Assembly (NCBI GenBank): GCA_964392775.1 | Contig: CAYMRD010000008.1 | Span: 73,232 to 137,231 of the forward strand | Direction: 5' to 3' | From: UKL13-3 sp964392775 | GTDB lineage: Bacteria; Bacteroidota; Bacteroidia; UKL13-3 | Length of the DNA stretch: 64,000 bases | Shown: positions 17,117-25,222 of the stretch, in pieces | Layout: each line of letters begins with the position of its first letter | Numbering within the stretch: position 1 is the stretch's first letter | Notes under the pieces: model-generated | Databases searched by the model: none | What the model was told of the DNA's origin: nothing | What the model saw: the letters and a program-made list of their open reading frames with translations, nothing else | Program-made: the position numbers and the translations under genes

Positions 17117-17345
17117 GTACACAAAGGCCACGAAATGTTTAAGGAAAGAAAGAACACGAAGGCCGAGTCGTGCGGCATTTTCTTCGTGTTCTTTAATCTT
17201 TCTTCTTCTTATAACCCATCTCAAAAATCATTCAGGTATCAGCCTGAGCTTGTCGAAGGCTGATTCTCTATAAAAAAGCGGGTTTCGACTGGCTCAACCT
17301 GACATGGGTTTTGTTTTTGAAATGGCTTCCAAAATCTTTGTGTAC
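17117..17345. repeat. Composite palindromic intergenic element
   Basis: Outer arms GTACACAAAG (17117-17126) and CTTTGTGTAC (17336-17345). Inside lie a perfect 13-bp pair AAAGAACACGAAG (17149-17161) / CTTCGTGTTCTTT (17182-17194) and a 13-bp pair with two mismatches, TGAGCTTGTCGAA (17245-17257) / TTCGACTGGCTCA (17284-17296). The last resembles a dispersed intergenic repeat seen in many bacterial genomes. No ORF is supported in 16966-17483. Confidence 0.55.
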
Positions 17346-17425
17346 AAAACATTGTTGATTGGCCGGAGCATATATGTTGTTTGGTTAATTAAGGCCGAAC
17401 ACACAACTAACAATTACATTTTTAA

Positions 17426-17458
17426 TTTGGTTATCCGGATTTTTATTCGATATCTTTG
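17426..17458 (+). promoter_or_regulatory. Promoter of the SPFH-RHH operon
   Basis: TTTG (17426-17429) and TATCTTTG (17451-17458, matching TAnnTTTG) are spaced 21 bp, as in Bacteroidota housekeeping promoters. The ATG lies 26 bp downstream. Confidence 0.65.
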
Positions 17459-17476
17459 TGATATCATTTTAATATC
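17449..17476 (+). promoter_or_regulatory. Phased GATATC operator
   Basis: GATATC at 17449, GATATC at 17460 and AATATC at 17471 repeat with exact 11-bp periodicity, so they face one side of the helix. They overlap the -7 promoter box. A ribbon-helix-helix protein encoded in the same operon (18395-18568) is the natural candidate for binding here, giving autoregulation; that is inference. Confidence 0.6.
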
Positions 17477-17483
17477 ATAAAAC

Positions 17484-18338
17484 ATGAAAAAAGAAATCGT
17501 ATTTAACCCATACTCAGGTTATGTAACGCTCACCTTTACGTTACTGCTGCTCATCGCAACTCCTTTTTTAGCCTTGAATCATTTGACGGTTATGGCTATT
17601 GCCAGCGGATTGGTTGGATTTGTATTACTAATGGGATTTATAATTGTCAATCCAAACGAATCAATGGTATTGGTTCTTTTTGGAGAATACAAAGGGACCG
17701 TAAAAGACAATGGCTTTTTCTGGGTAAATCCCTTTTTTACCAAACGGAAAATATCGTTGCGCGCCCGCAACTTAGACAGTCAGCCGATAAAGGTGAACGA
17801 CAAATTAGGCAATCCCATCATGATTGGAATTGTGCTGGTTTGGCGTGTGGCCGAAACCTTTAAAGCAGCGTTTGAAGTAAACGATTATGAAAGCTTTGTT
17901 AAAATCCAGAGTGAGTCGGCCATCCGGAAATTAGCCGGCACATACCCGTATGATAATTTTGATGATGAGCAAACCGAAATATCATTGCGAAGCGGTGCAG
18001 CCGAAATTCATGAAGAACTCGTGAACGAACTGACGGAACGGTTGGCTATTGCCGGTATTGAGGTCATGGAAGCCCGCATCAGCAATCTTTCCTATTCGTC
18101 TGAAATAGCAGGAGCAATGTTGCAACGTCAACAAGCCACTGCAATTGTTGCTGCCCGAACCAAAATTGTTGAAGGAGCTGTTGGCATGGTAGACCTTGCC
18201 TTGAAAAAACTTGCCACAGAACATATTGTGGAACTTGATGAGGATAAAAAAGCGGCTATGGTGAGCAACCTGATGGTTGTATTGTGCAGCGACAGATCAG
18301 TTAATCCGGTCATAAATGCCGGCACCCTTAATCAATAA
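17484..18338 (+). CDS. SPFH/Band-7 (stomatin/prohibitin-like) membrane protein
   Basis: 284 residues. Two hydrophobic segments (about 13-30 and 35-54) anchor the protein; VNPNESMVLVLFGEYKGTVK begins the SPFH domain, followed by NPFFTKRKISLRARNLDSQ and the typical LVWRVAETFKAAFEVNDYE. A helical segment with IAGAMLQRQQATAIVAARTK follows. SPFH proteins oligomerise in membranes and often scaffold proteases or membrane microdomains. The small RHH gene downstream and the phased repeats upstream make this a self-contained, probably autoregulated operon. Confidence 0.88.
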   Translation: MKKEIVFNPYSGYVTLTFTLLLLIATPFLALNHLTVMAIASGLVGFVLLMGFIIVNPNESMVLVLFGEYKGTVKDNGFFWVNPFFTKRKISLRARNLDSQPIKVNDKLGNPIMIGIVLVWRVAETFKAAFEVNDYESFVKIQSESAIRKLAGTYPYDNFDDEQTEISLRSGAAEIHEELVNELTERLAIAGIEVMEARISNLSYSSEIAGAMLQRQQATAIVAARTKIVEGAVGMVDLALKKLATEHIVELDEDKKAAMVSNLMVVLCSDRSVNPVINAGTLNQ

Positions 18339-18394
18339 GAAATCAAACAGGATGTGGGTGTGCGTATTTGAAAACAAAAAGGCCTTGATCGAAC

Positions 18395-18568
18395 ATGATT
18401 GATAAAAATGAGAAGAAACCTTTTGCCCTGCGTATCAGCAAGGAAATGATGGAGCAGGTTGAAAAATGGGCTGCAGATGAATTTCGCAGTACCAACGGGC
18501 AAATCGAGTGGATTCTGAATGAGGCATTAAAAAAGGCCGGCAGAACCAAGGGTAAAAAGGAAAAATAG
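18395..18568 (+). CDS. Arc-type ribbon-helix-helix DNA-binding protein
   Basis: 57 residues from the ATG at 18395. KPFALRISKEMMEQVEKWAA is a ribbon strand followed by helix 1, and STNGQIEWILNEALKKAG is helix 2, the pattern of Arc/MetJ-type repressors; the C terminus is Lys-rich. It lies 56 bp downstream of the SPFH gene on the same strand and probably binds the 11-bp phased GATATC repeats at the operon promoter. It converges tail-to-tail with the OmpR-type regulator (stop to stop 5 bases). Confidence 0.82.
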   Translation: MIDKNEKKPFALRISKEMMEQVEKWAADEFRSTNGQIEWILNEALKKAGRTKGKKEK

Positions 18569-18573
18569 TTTCC

Positions 18574-19269
18574 CTAAGCTACAAACTTGTATCCTACACC
18601 CCTCACACTTTGAATAAACTCGGGGTTTTTAGGATCGGTTTCAAAGTATTTGCGGAGAGACAGAATAAAGTTGTCAATGGTGCGGGTATTGGGAATAACG
18701 GTATAATCCCACACCACCTTTAAAATATGCTCGCGGCTCACTACCTGATTGGCGTTTTCAATCAGGAGTTTCATCAGCAAAATTTCTTTTTTGGTGAGCT
18801 CGAGTTTGCCATTCACGCCATAAGCTTCATAACTTTCAAAGTTAATTCGGTTCACTCCAAAAGTGTATTCGCTGGGCAACTTGCCACTCTCCGACTTATT
18901 CAGCTTTTCTTTTTTCTCAATCAGCTTTTGCACTCTAAGCAGCAACTCTTCCAGCTCAAAAGGTTTTGTAAGATAGTCGTCTGCTCCCTTGCGCAATCCA
19001 TTGATGCGGTCGGTTGGTGTGTTTTTGGCCGATAAAAACAATACCGGCACATCATGGTCGTGCAAACGGATATGCTCACAAACCATAAATCCGTCCATTT
19101 CGGGCAGCATTACATCCAGAATCACAAGGTCAAACTTTTGCTCGCGGAAAGCCCGCACAGCACTGTTGCCATCGCCAACAGCAAATACCGAGTATTGTTC
19201 CATCTCGAGGTTTAACTTGAGTGCATGTTGCAAATGCTCCTCATCTTCCACTAACAGAATTCTATACAT
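18574..19269 (-). CDS. OmpR-family response regulator
   Basis: 231 residues. Receiver domain with LLVEDEE and phospho-acceptor Asp52 (LVILDVMLPEMDG), Lys in YLTKPFE; the winged-helix DNA-binding domain ends in IQSVRGVGYKF, the family signature. It overlaps the kinase gene upstream by 8 bases, so the two are co-translated and form a two-component system. The signal is unknown. Confidence 0.95.
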   Translation of the reverse strand: MYRILLVEDEEHLQHALKLNLEMEQYSVFAVGDGNSAVRAFREQKFDLVILDVMLPEMDGFMVCEHIRLHDHDVPVLFLSAKNTPTDRINGLRKGADDYLTKPFELEELLLRVQKLIEKKEKLNKSESGKLPSEYTFGVNRINFESYEAYGVNGKLELTKKEILLMKLLIENANQVVSREHILKVVWDYTVIPNTRTIDNFILSLRKYFETDPKNPEFIQSVRGVGYKFVA

Positions 19270-20374
19270 CGTTTTTAAAGATTAATTCAAATATAGTACC
19301 TACCGGTTTATTATCCCTGACGCGAATTTCTCCTTTCAGGAGGTGCATCAGATTTTTAACAATGAATAACCCCAAACCGGTACCTTTTGTTTTGCGGGTA
19401 AGTTCATCTCCTGTCCGGTAAAACTTAGTAAATACCGTTTCTTTCTCTTTGTCCAGGATGCCTCCACCCTCATCGGAAATGCTTATCACCGTACTTTGGT
19501 TATCTGTACGCAGCACCACACTAATCGTTCCTTCGGCCGGAGAATATTTAAGTGCATTGCTCAACAAGTTACTCAATACCATTTCCAGTGCTGCTGCATC
19601 TGTTGTGTGATACACCTCTTTTTCAATATTGAGTCGCAATCGGCTTTGAAGGTTGCGTGGCAATGAAAATCTTTCTACCGTACGCTCCACCAACTCACTC
19701 AGGTTTATTTCAAACTCCTGTACCTCATATTTGTGCGTATCGAGTTGTGCTGCCAGTAAGATATTATCTACCAAATCCCGCAGGCGTGTTACATCAGCCA
19801 GCGAATTTTGCACAATAGTATCTGTTTGTTCTTTATTAAGCTGGCGTTTTTGCAGCGTTTCCAAATACAGCTTAATGGAGGTGAGTGGTGTTTTGAGTTC
19901 ATGCGTGATGGACAACATGAAATTACCCTGCTGGCGTTTCAACTTCAGCCTGTTGTTGAGGTTGCGGTAAATCCAGATGATACCCCAAAACAATAAGCTA
20001 ATCATCACCACACCTTCGAGCAGGTACATGCGTTTTTTGCGAACTTCCATGTGAGCCAAAATCGAGTAGGCTTCGCGTTTAGGTCTGATCAAAAAATTAT
20101 CAAGCGGAGGCAGGTTCTCATCAAACACGATTTCGAGTAGCGGAAAATTGGCCCTCAAATAGGCTCGTGCAGCAGAGCTGTCTTCCACAATTTCCTGCGC
20201 AATGGCTCCATTTACATCCAGGGTGGCCTTGTAGCACAACAACTCCAGTTGTTCCTTTTGCATCACATACAGCTTATCATTGGACGATACATGCGCATAA
20301 GTCCACCAGCCAAATGCGGCAACAATATAAAAGGTAACAATCCCAAATACGATCCGGGCTTTATCAAATTTCAT
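19262..20374 (-). CDS. Sensor histidine kinase (HisKA-HATPase)
   Basis: 370 residues: a membrane helix near residues 10-26, a short periplasmic domain (about 28-115), a second helix (about 117-136), the dimerisation domain with SITHELKTPLTSIKLYLETL (His158), and a complete ATP-binding domain: NLLSNALKYSP (N box), SDEGGGI (G1) and GTGLGLFIVKNL (G2). In contrast to the kinase at 9303 all ATP-binding boxes are intact. Partner of the regulator at 18574-19269. Confidence 0.95.
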   Translation of the reverse strand: MKFDKARIVFGIVTFYIVAAFGWWTYAHVSSNDKLYVMQKEQLELLCYKATLDVNGAIAQEIVEDSSAARAYLRANFPLLEIVFDENLPPLDNFLIRPKREAYSILAHMEVRKKRMYLLEGVVMISLLFWGIIWIYRNLNNRLKLKRQQGNFMLSITHELKTPLTSIKLYLETLQKRQLNKEQTDTIVQNSLADVTRLRDLVDNILLAAQLDTHKYEVQEFEINLSELVERTVERFSLPRNLQSRLRLNIEKEVYHTTDAAALEMVLSNLLSNALKYSPAEGTISVVLRTDNQSTVISISDEGGGILDKEKETVFTKFYRTGDELTRKTKGTGLGLFIVKNLMHLLKGEIRVRDNKPVGTIFELIFKNDV

Positions 20375-20413
20375 GTGTGCAAGGTTTTAGGTGCGAGTAT
20401 ACAGAATGCAGGG

Positions 20414-20629
20414 TTAAAGGTCCCACACCGTTTTGTTTCTGCGAATGTATTTTTTAAGATTGAGCCAAAAGGCCATTACCAGATAAATGATAACAGGCGA
20501 GCCCATGGTGATGAACGAGGTGTAAATAAAATACAAGCGGATGCGTGAAGACGAAATGCCAAATTTTTCGCCAAGGTAGCTGCACACTCCGTATGCACGT
20601 TTTTCAACAAAATATTTGACTGATTCCAT
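20414..20629 (-). CDS. PspC domain membrane protein
   Basis: 71 residues from the ATG at 20627-20629. RAYGVCSYLGEKFGISSSRI followed by a membrane helix GSPVIIYLVMAFWL is the PspC domain. PspC proteins act in envelope-stress responses as membrane partners or regulators. An in-frame start ten codons upstream lacks support. It precedes the two-component pair by 39 bases and may be co-transcribed with it. Confidence 0.8.
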   Translation of the reverse strand: MESVKYFVEKRAYGVCSYLGEKFGISSSRIRLYFIYTSFITMGSPVIIYLVMAFWLNLKKYIRRNKTVWDL

Positions 20630-20679
20630 AGCAAACGAAGTTACGAAACCCCGCAGCACAAGCGCAAGTAATTTTTTGG

Positions 20680-21240
20680 TTAAGGCGAGGCCACCTCAAC
20701 CGTCCATCCTTCCTGCATATAATGCTTTATGTTTTCGGGAAAGATGAGGTTGTTGATTCCGTAAAGTCCCATACCTACACCCAGCGATATGGCAAAAGAG
20801 CTGAAATTGCTGATATCGCTGCTGTACACACCTCTCAACAAATAAAATGAACCCACCACTCCTGCAATATTAAACGAGGTTTTGGCCACTTGCCGGCCTA
20901 CCGTCATTCGTCTGAATCCTTTGATATCTTTAACAGCAATTGTTTTATACGTAAAACGGTTGTTTTTACCGGGCTTTGAGTTGGGGAAAATCCTGTTCAC
21001 ATCCACACCCAACGTAATGGTTGAATCGGTAATTTCGGTAACAGTTTCGCGGGCAAACTCCGTTTGCCCGCGGTATCCGGTATATAAGATGGCCGCGCGA
21101 TGGCCCACTTTCATCTCTATTTTTTCTTGAGTTGCTACACGCGTAAACACCAGTTTTTTCTGCCCAAAAACGGGTGATAAAAGGCTGCTGAACAGCAGCA
21201 ACAAAATAACTTTACTGATGTAATAACGAACGGTATCCAA
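20680..21240 (-). CDS. Exported protein of unknown function
   Basis: 186 residues. The N terminus VRYYISKVILLLLFSSLLSPVFGQ is a signal peptide. The mature part has beta-strand segments with ITDSTITLGVDVNRIF and VKDIKGFRRMT, then two hydrophobic stretches (about 120-160). The only in-frame start for the signal peptide is TTG at 21240, which overlaps the DUF2851 gene by 29 bases. I do not recognise the family. Confidence 0.6.
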   Translation of the reverse strand: MDTVRYYISKVILLLLFSSLLSPVFGQKKLVFTRVATQEKIEMKVGHRAAILYTGYRGQTEFARETVTEITDSTITLGVDVNRIFPNSKPGKNNRFTYKTIAVKDIKGFRRMTVGRQVAKTSFNIAGVVGSFYLLRGVYSSDISNFSSFAISLGVGMGLYGINNLIFPENIKHYMQEGWTVEVASP

Positions 21241-22450
21241 TGCTACACTCTAAACATTTTAGTGGAATGCAATATTCATTTTTTAATTGAATATACGCCT
21301 GACTATCGCCTGCATTTTTGAGTGGAAATCCCAGTTCGGTATATTGTCGGGTAATATGATTGGATTCGGGAGGCAATCGTTCATACCAGTTCAGGGCCTT
21401 ATCACAATAATCTTCGCGGTGTTGTTGTTTGCCATACTCAAACACAAAAGGCAATACACTGTTGATGAGCAACAGGTTGATGGCATCTTCACCAATGGTA
21501 ATCAGTTGGTCATTCCACTTGTGGTGAATATGGTAAAGCTTGCTCAAATCGTCAACCGATTCACACTCCAGAATTTTGCCCAGCAAATGTGACGACTGGT
21601 AAATCAATGCTGCAAACTGCAACAGACGATGCGTTGGGAAGTTAGCCGGACGCGTGCGTGCAAACTTCCAAACTGAAGCTTCAAGTGGTTTCAGTTTGTA
21701 TTTAGTTGCCCAATGATTGTAGTCGGTTTCAAGCGCTTTGATATACGGCTCTTCAAAGCGCCCAAATAATCCTGATGTACCTACCACAAGCGATACAATA
21801 TCCTCAAAGCGATTTTTGTGTTTGGTTAGTACAATGAGGGGCAATGCAGAAGCCAGTTGCTCAAAAGGTTCGGCATTGGTTTTCATTCCAAAATACCGTG
21901 CCGTAAGCAGGTAAAATGTTTGTTCGTAATGGTGATGTGTTCGCACCAGCAGGTCTTTGATGCTATCACATTTGGCTTCAATCCTATCCACCAGCAATCG
22001 CTGCAACCAGCCACTTATAATGGCTTCGGGCGGATGCACTAAAATATGCTGACACGCCAATTGGGTTTCTCTTTGTTGTTGCAAACGGTTGTACCGGGGT
22101 AATAAGGAGGTTGGCAATATGCTGCGCAACTCCAGAGTTGGAATCTCCTGACCTTGCGCATTCAACACATCTTTGTCGTGCACATACACCACATGCAAAA
22201 TCACATTGTTGTAGGCTTCATCTGCTGTATGCCGGTGCCGGTCCCAGTCGGATGAGCGGATGTGAATCTCAATATTTCCGGCCCACACCGTATCTCCAAT
22301 CCGCAAACGGGCATTAAAAAAATCGGGGCCGGCATTGGTATTGTGTGTACCCGGTTGAATAATGGAAACCGGTAAACCATCAGTGGTTGTAAGCGTTTGC
22401 GACAGCAGCAATTTACTCTGCCACACAAAATGGAGCAATTCTTCTTTCAT
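21212..22450 (-). CDS. DUF2851 family protein
   Basis: 412 residues. LLHFVWQSKLL, then IQPGTHNTNAGPDFFNARLR and VWAGNIEIHIRSSDWDRH match DUF2851, a family nearly confined to Bacteroidota. No signal peptide; function not established. A helical C-terminal part ends in YCIPLKCLECSIGYRSLLHQ. The downstream gene overlaps its 3' end by 29 bases, indicating an operon. Confidence 0.9.
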   Translation of the reverse strand: MKEELLHFVWQSKLLLSQTLTTTDGLPVSIIQPGTHNTNAGPDFFNARLRIGDTVWAGNIEIHIRSSDWDRHRHTADEAYNNVILHVVYVHDKDVLNAQGQEIPTLELRSILPTSLLPRYNRLQQQRETQLACQHILVHPPEAIISGWLQRLLVDRIEAKCDSIKDLLVRTHHHYEQTFYLLTARYFGMKTNAEPFEQLASALPLIVLTKHKNRFEDIVSLVVGTSGLFGRFEEPYIKALETDYNHWATKYKLKPLEASVWKFARTRPANFPTHRLLQFAALIYQSSHLLGKILECESVDDLSKLYHIHHKWNDQLITIGEDAINLLLINSVLPFVFEYGKQQHREDYCDKALNWYERLPPESNHITRQYTELGFPLKNAGDSQAYIQLKNEYCIPLKCLECSIGYRSLLHQ

Positions 22451-22608
22451 GATGAGTAGGTGGTTGTTTCATAGGCATCGAAACAGGGCTGGTGTTTCGA
22501 TGCAAGAACCAAGATACTAAAAAAGAATGAATGACAAGTTTTATATCACAATTGCTTTGGTGCTTAGAACGCATGACCAAAAGTGAAAAAGAAGTGCTTG
22601 TCCTCTTT

Positions 22609-22743
22609 TTAAACTGTATAATCGAAACACAAGATGGTATTCACATTCCAGACAATACGCAACCCCAAACCTTTAGTTTTCCCATATAGTGAAGTAGCTG
22701 AAATCGTCCGATATATTAAACTAAGGTCTTCGCCTAAAAGGTG
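22609..22743 (-). pseudogene. Possible C-terminal remnant of an outer-membrane barrel protein
   Basis: On the minus strand about 44 codons before a stop read LSLIYRTISATSLYGKTKG and then LGLRIVWNVNTILCFDYTV, resembling the last strands of BamA/TamA-like barrels (GLGLR...FDY). No matching N-terminal part exists; the next gene upstream is the complete CruF-like gene. The rest of 22451-22781 shows nothing recognisable. Low confidence. Confidence 0.3.
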
Positions 22744-22781
22744 AGGGATTTGCGCCCTGATGAAGATATTAAATTTAAAGA

Positions 22782-23426
22782 CTATACAGCCAGATTGAGA
22801 ACGGTAAAAAACAGAATCTTCAACCCCAACACCCATTTGGCCAAAGGGTTATCGGTATCAATTTCCAGCCGTTGAAATAAGTAGTTGAAGGCAAAAGCGA
22901 AGGCAAACCAGGCCGTGTAATTTTGGATCGGAACTTCCTGATTCTTCCAATACCAGAAATCGCAAAAGGGTGCTACCTGTTCAATCAATACAACAATAGC
23001 CAACATCACCATCGAAGCCAGCAGCGCTTTGGTAATGATTGTATTCAAAGACACAAACCTTTTGGCCAGTGTGCTGATCCAAACAGATGAACAATAACAA
23101 AGCAGCAACCAATGCAGTCCGATAACAAGAGGCGTATCAAATATTTTAACACCCAGATTATTGCCATAAAAAAACCATCCAAAAAGAGAACCTGTATTTG
23201 CACCCACTGCACTGAGCAAAAATCCGCCAACAAATACAACCACACTGTACGCCACAAAACGACCGTCTAATGGACGGTGATACAACCCTATAATGAAGGT
23301 TGCTACCAACAGGGTTAAAGGTGTAAGGGCTAGAATACCGGTTCCGTAGGCCAGTGTCCCCACGATGCCCATTGTATACAAAACAAACAAAACCGATATG
23401 GCTAAAAACTGCTTACCCGGTTTCAT
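22782..23426 (-). CDS. Carotenoid biosynthesis protein, CruF-like (DUF422)
   Basis: 214 residues with six or seven hydrophobic helices. GANTGSLFGWFFYGNNLG followed by TPLVIGLHWLLL and, near the C terminus, EVPIQNYTAWFAFAFAFNY match the DUF422 family, which includes the gamma-carotene 1',2'-hydratase CruF and bisanhydrobacterioruberin hydratases. It would hydrate a carotenoid end group in the membrane. No other carotenoid genes are in the window. Its ATG overlaps the marC stop by one base (TGATG), so the two are coupled. Confidence 0.85.
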   Translation of the reverse strand: MKPGKQFLAISVLFVLYTMGIVGTLAYGTGILALTPLTLLVATFIIGLYHRPLDGRFVAYSVVVFVGGFLLSAVGANTGSLFGWFFYGNNLGVKIFDTPLVIGLHWLLLCYCSSVWISTLAKRFVSLNTIITKALLASMVMLAIVVLIEQVAPFCDFWYWKNQEVPIQNYTAWFAFAFAFNYLFQRLEIDTDNPLAKWVLGLKILFFTVLNLAV

Positions 23427-23986
23427 CAGAGATTGGCTTTAAACAATTTTACGGCAATGGCCAACAATACAATTCCAAAAAACTTACGCAAGAGGGTAAG
23501 TCCGGCTTTGCCCAGTAATTTTTCAATACTGTCGGTTGAACGCAAGGCAATATAAATGACTATCAGGTTCACTAAAATACCTGCAATAATATTTTCGTAA
23601 GCATAAACCGCTTTCAGTGAAATTAAAGTAGTTAGTGTTCCCGACCCTGCAATAATGGGAAACGCTATGGGTACAATGCTTCCGGCTTTATCATTCGGGT
23701 CGGCACGGAAAATGGGAATCCCCAAAATCATTTCGAGGGCAATGATAAAAATAACGATGGACCCGGCTAACGCAAATGAGGCTACGTCAATGCCAAACAA
23801 TCCCAATAGTTTTTCGCCCAGAAACAAAAATAAAATCATCAATGCTCCTGCCGCAATGGTTGCCCATCCTGCATCGAGGTGGTCGTTTTGTTGTTTGATA
23901 TTGATGATGATGGGCAAGGCACCCAAAATATCAATGATGGCAAACAAGGTAAGTGCGATGGTTGAAATTTCCTGTATTGAAAACAT
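23426..23986 (-). CDS. MarC family integral membrane protein
   Basis: 186 residues, six predicted helices. The start LTLFAIIDILGALPIIINI and the motif PIAFPIIAGSGTLTTLISL are the two inverted-repeat signatures of the MarC (UPF0056) family. The function of MarC is unknown despite its name. It sits between the O-antigen ligase-like gene and the CruF-like gene, 9 bases below the former. Confidence 0.9.
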   Translation of the reverse strand: MFSIQEISTIALTLFAIIDILGALPIIINIKQQNDHLDAGWATIAAGALMILFLFLGEKLLGLFGIDVASFALAGSIVIFIIALEMILGIPIFRADPNDKAGSIVPIAFPIIAGSGTLTTLISLKAVYAYENIIAGILVNLIVIYIALRSTDSIEKLLGKAGLTLLRKFFGIVLLAIAVKLFKANL

Positions 23987-23995
23987 ACTACGAAG

Positions 23996-25222
23996 CTAAA
24001 GTTTTTCGGTTTGCTTTGGATATCTCATCCAAAAAAGCGTTTGCATCAGAGCAAAAAAGGTTACTCCGGCCTGACGGTCGAGGTAGTTTTCACTTAAAAA
24101 GCAAATGCTCATAAACACCAGAAAATATAGATGTAACAAATTTTTATGTTTGATGGACCTGAACATGCTATACCCCAATACACCCACAAACACAAGCAAG
24201 CCCAGCAAGCCACAGGTCAGCAGATAGTTGATGTATTCGTTGTGGGTATTGTAATCGTGAATCTGATACACATGGGTTTTGAATCCGCTTAAACATTCAT
24301 TGAGCGCAGTTTGCACATCACCCGGCCCCACACCCAGCAGCCAATGCTCTTTGGTCAGTGAGGCATTGCAGGCAAAAATCCCGGCACGCACATTGGTTCC
24401 GTTATCGTTATGTCCCGAAGGTGCCTGAAGATTTTGCACGTTCATTTCGCGCAGGCGGTTTTGGATGGGTGGCAAAAACAAAAGCCCGATGCCCACCACC
24501 ACCAAAGCTCCGGCATACCGCCAGCGAAAAGGATGAGAACGTAAATACCGCACCAATATTAATGTCATGATGATGGCGAAAGCAAACATAGTCGCTCGTG
24601 AAGCCGCCATCAAACCTGCAACCGAACACACCACAATAAACCCGGCCAGTACCCAACGTTTCGTTCTTGTCTGTTTGTGTATCAATTGATAGGTATGAAT
24701 AAAGGCCACTGTGTATACAATGGCACAATAATACGTTGGATGCAATCCGGCATACACTTCAAGTGCAATGCGGTAAGAGAATGTAAAATCGGCACCCTGA
24801 AAACCCACCGGATGGGTAAAGCCCAGCATGGCCATTTGCAGCCAGGTCCAGCCAATCATTACTACTGTGGCAATCGAAAAAACAGCAAAACCATTCACGA
24901 CTTCCTGCTCGCTTGCACGCAAAGACCGGAAGGCGTAATGTGTGCCCAAACCCACCAGTACCAGCTTTACCGCAACGCTTCTAAAACCATGTTCAATATT
25001 TTGGGAAGCCGGCAAAAACAAAACCATCACCAATACAGGAGCAACCATTACGGCAAAAAAACGCCAGTCAAATTCCCACGTGTTTTTTAGCAACAAATAA
25101 AGCAACCCGGTTGACAGCAAACTGATGGTTGTGATGGAAATCCAATGCAGGGGCAGCAATGGAAATGCACATAAAATATAGAATAAGTTACGGTTGACTA
25201 ACCCGACCCACCTGGCTGCCAT
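23996..25222 (-). CDS. O-antigen ligase/polymerase (Wzy_C family)
   Basis: 408 residues with about eleven membrane helices. The large periplasmic loop has RAGIFACNASLTKEHWLLGV and THNEYINYLLTCGLLGLLVF, the Wzy_C signature with the conserved Arg and His. Members either ligate O-antigen to lipid A-core (WaaL) or polymerise repeats (Wzy). Because this locus encodes an ABC exporter, which is Wzy-independent, the WaaL role is more likely; that is inference. It overlaps the glycosyltransferase gene upstream by 35 bases. Confidence 0.85.
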   Translation of the reverse strand: MAARWVGLVNRNLFYILCAFPLLPLHWISITTISLLSTGLLYLLLKNTWEFDWRFFAVMVAPVLVMVLFLPASQNIEHGFRSVAVKLVLVGLGTHYAFRSLRASEQEVVNGFAVFSIATVVMIGWTWLQMAMLGFTHPVGFQGADFTFSYRIALEVYAGLHPTYYCAIVYTVAFIHTYQLIHKQTRTKRWVLAGFIVVCSVAGLMAASRATMFAFAIIMTLILVRYLRSHPFRWRYAGALVVVGIGLLFLPPIQNRLREMNVQNLQAPSGHNDNGTNVRAGIFACNASLTKEHWLLGVGPGDVQTALNECLSGFKTHVYQIHDYNTHNEYINYLLTCGLLGLLVFVGVLGYSMFRSIKHKNLLHLYFLVFMSICFLSENYLDRQAGVTFFALMQTLFWMRYPKQTEKL

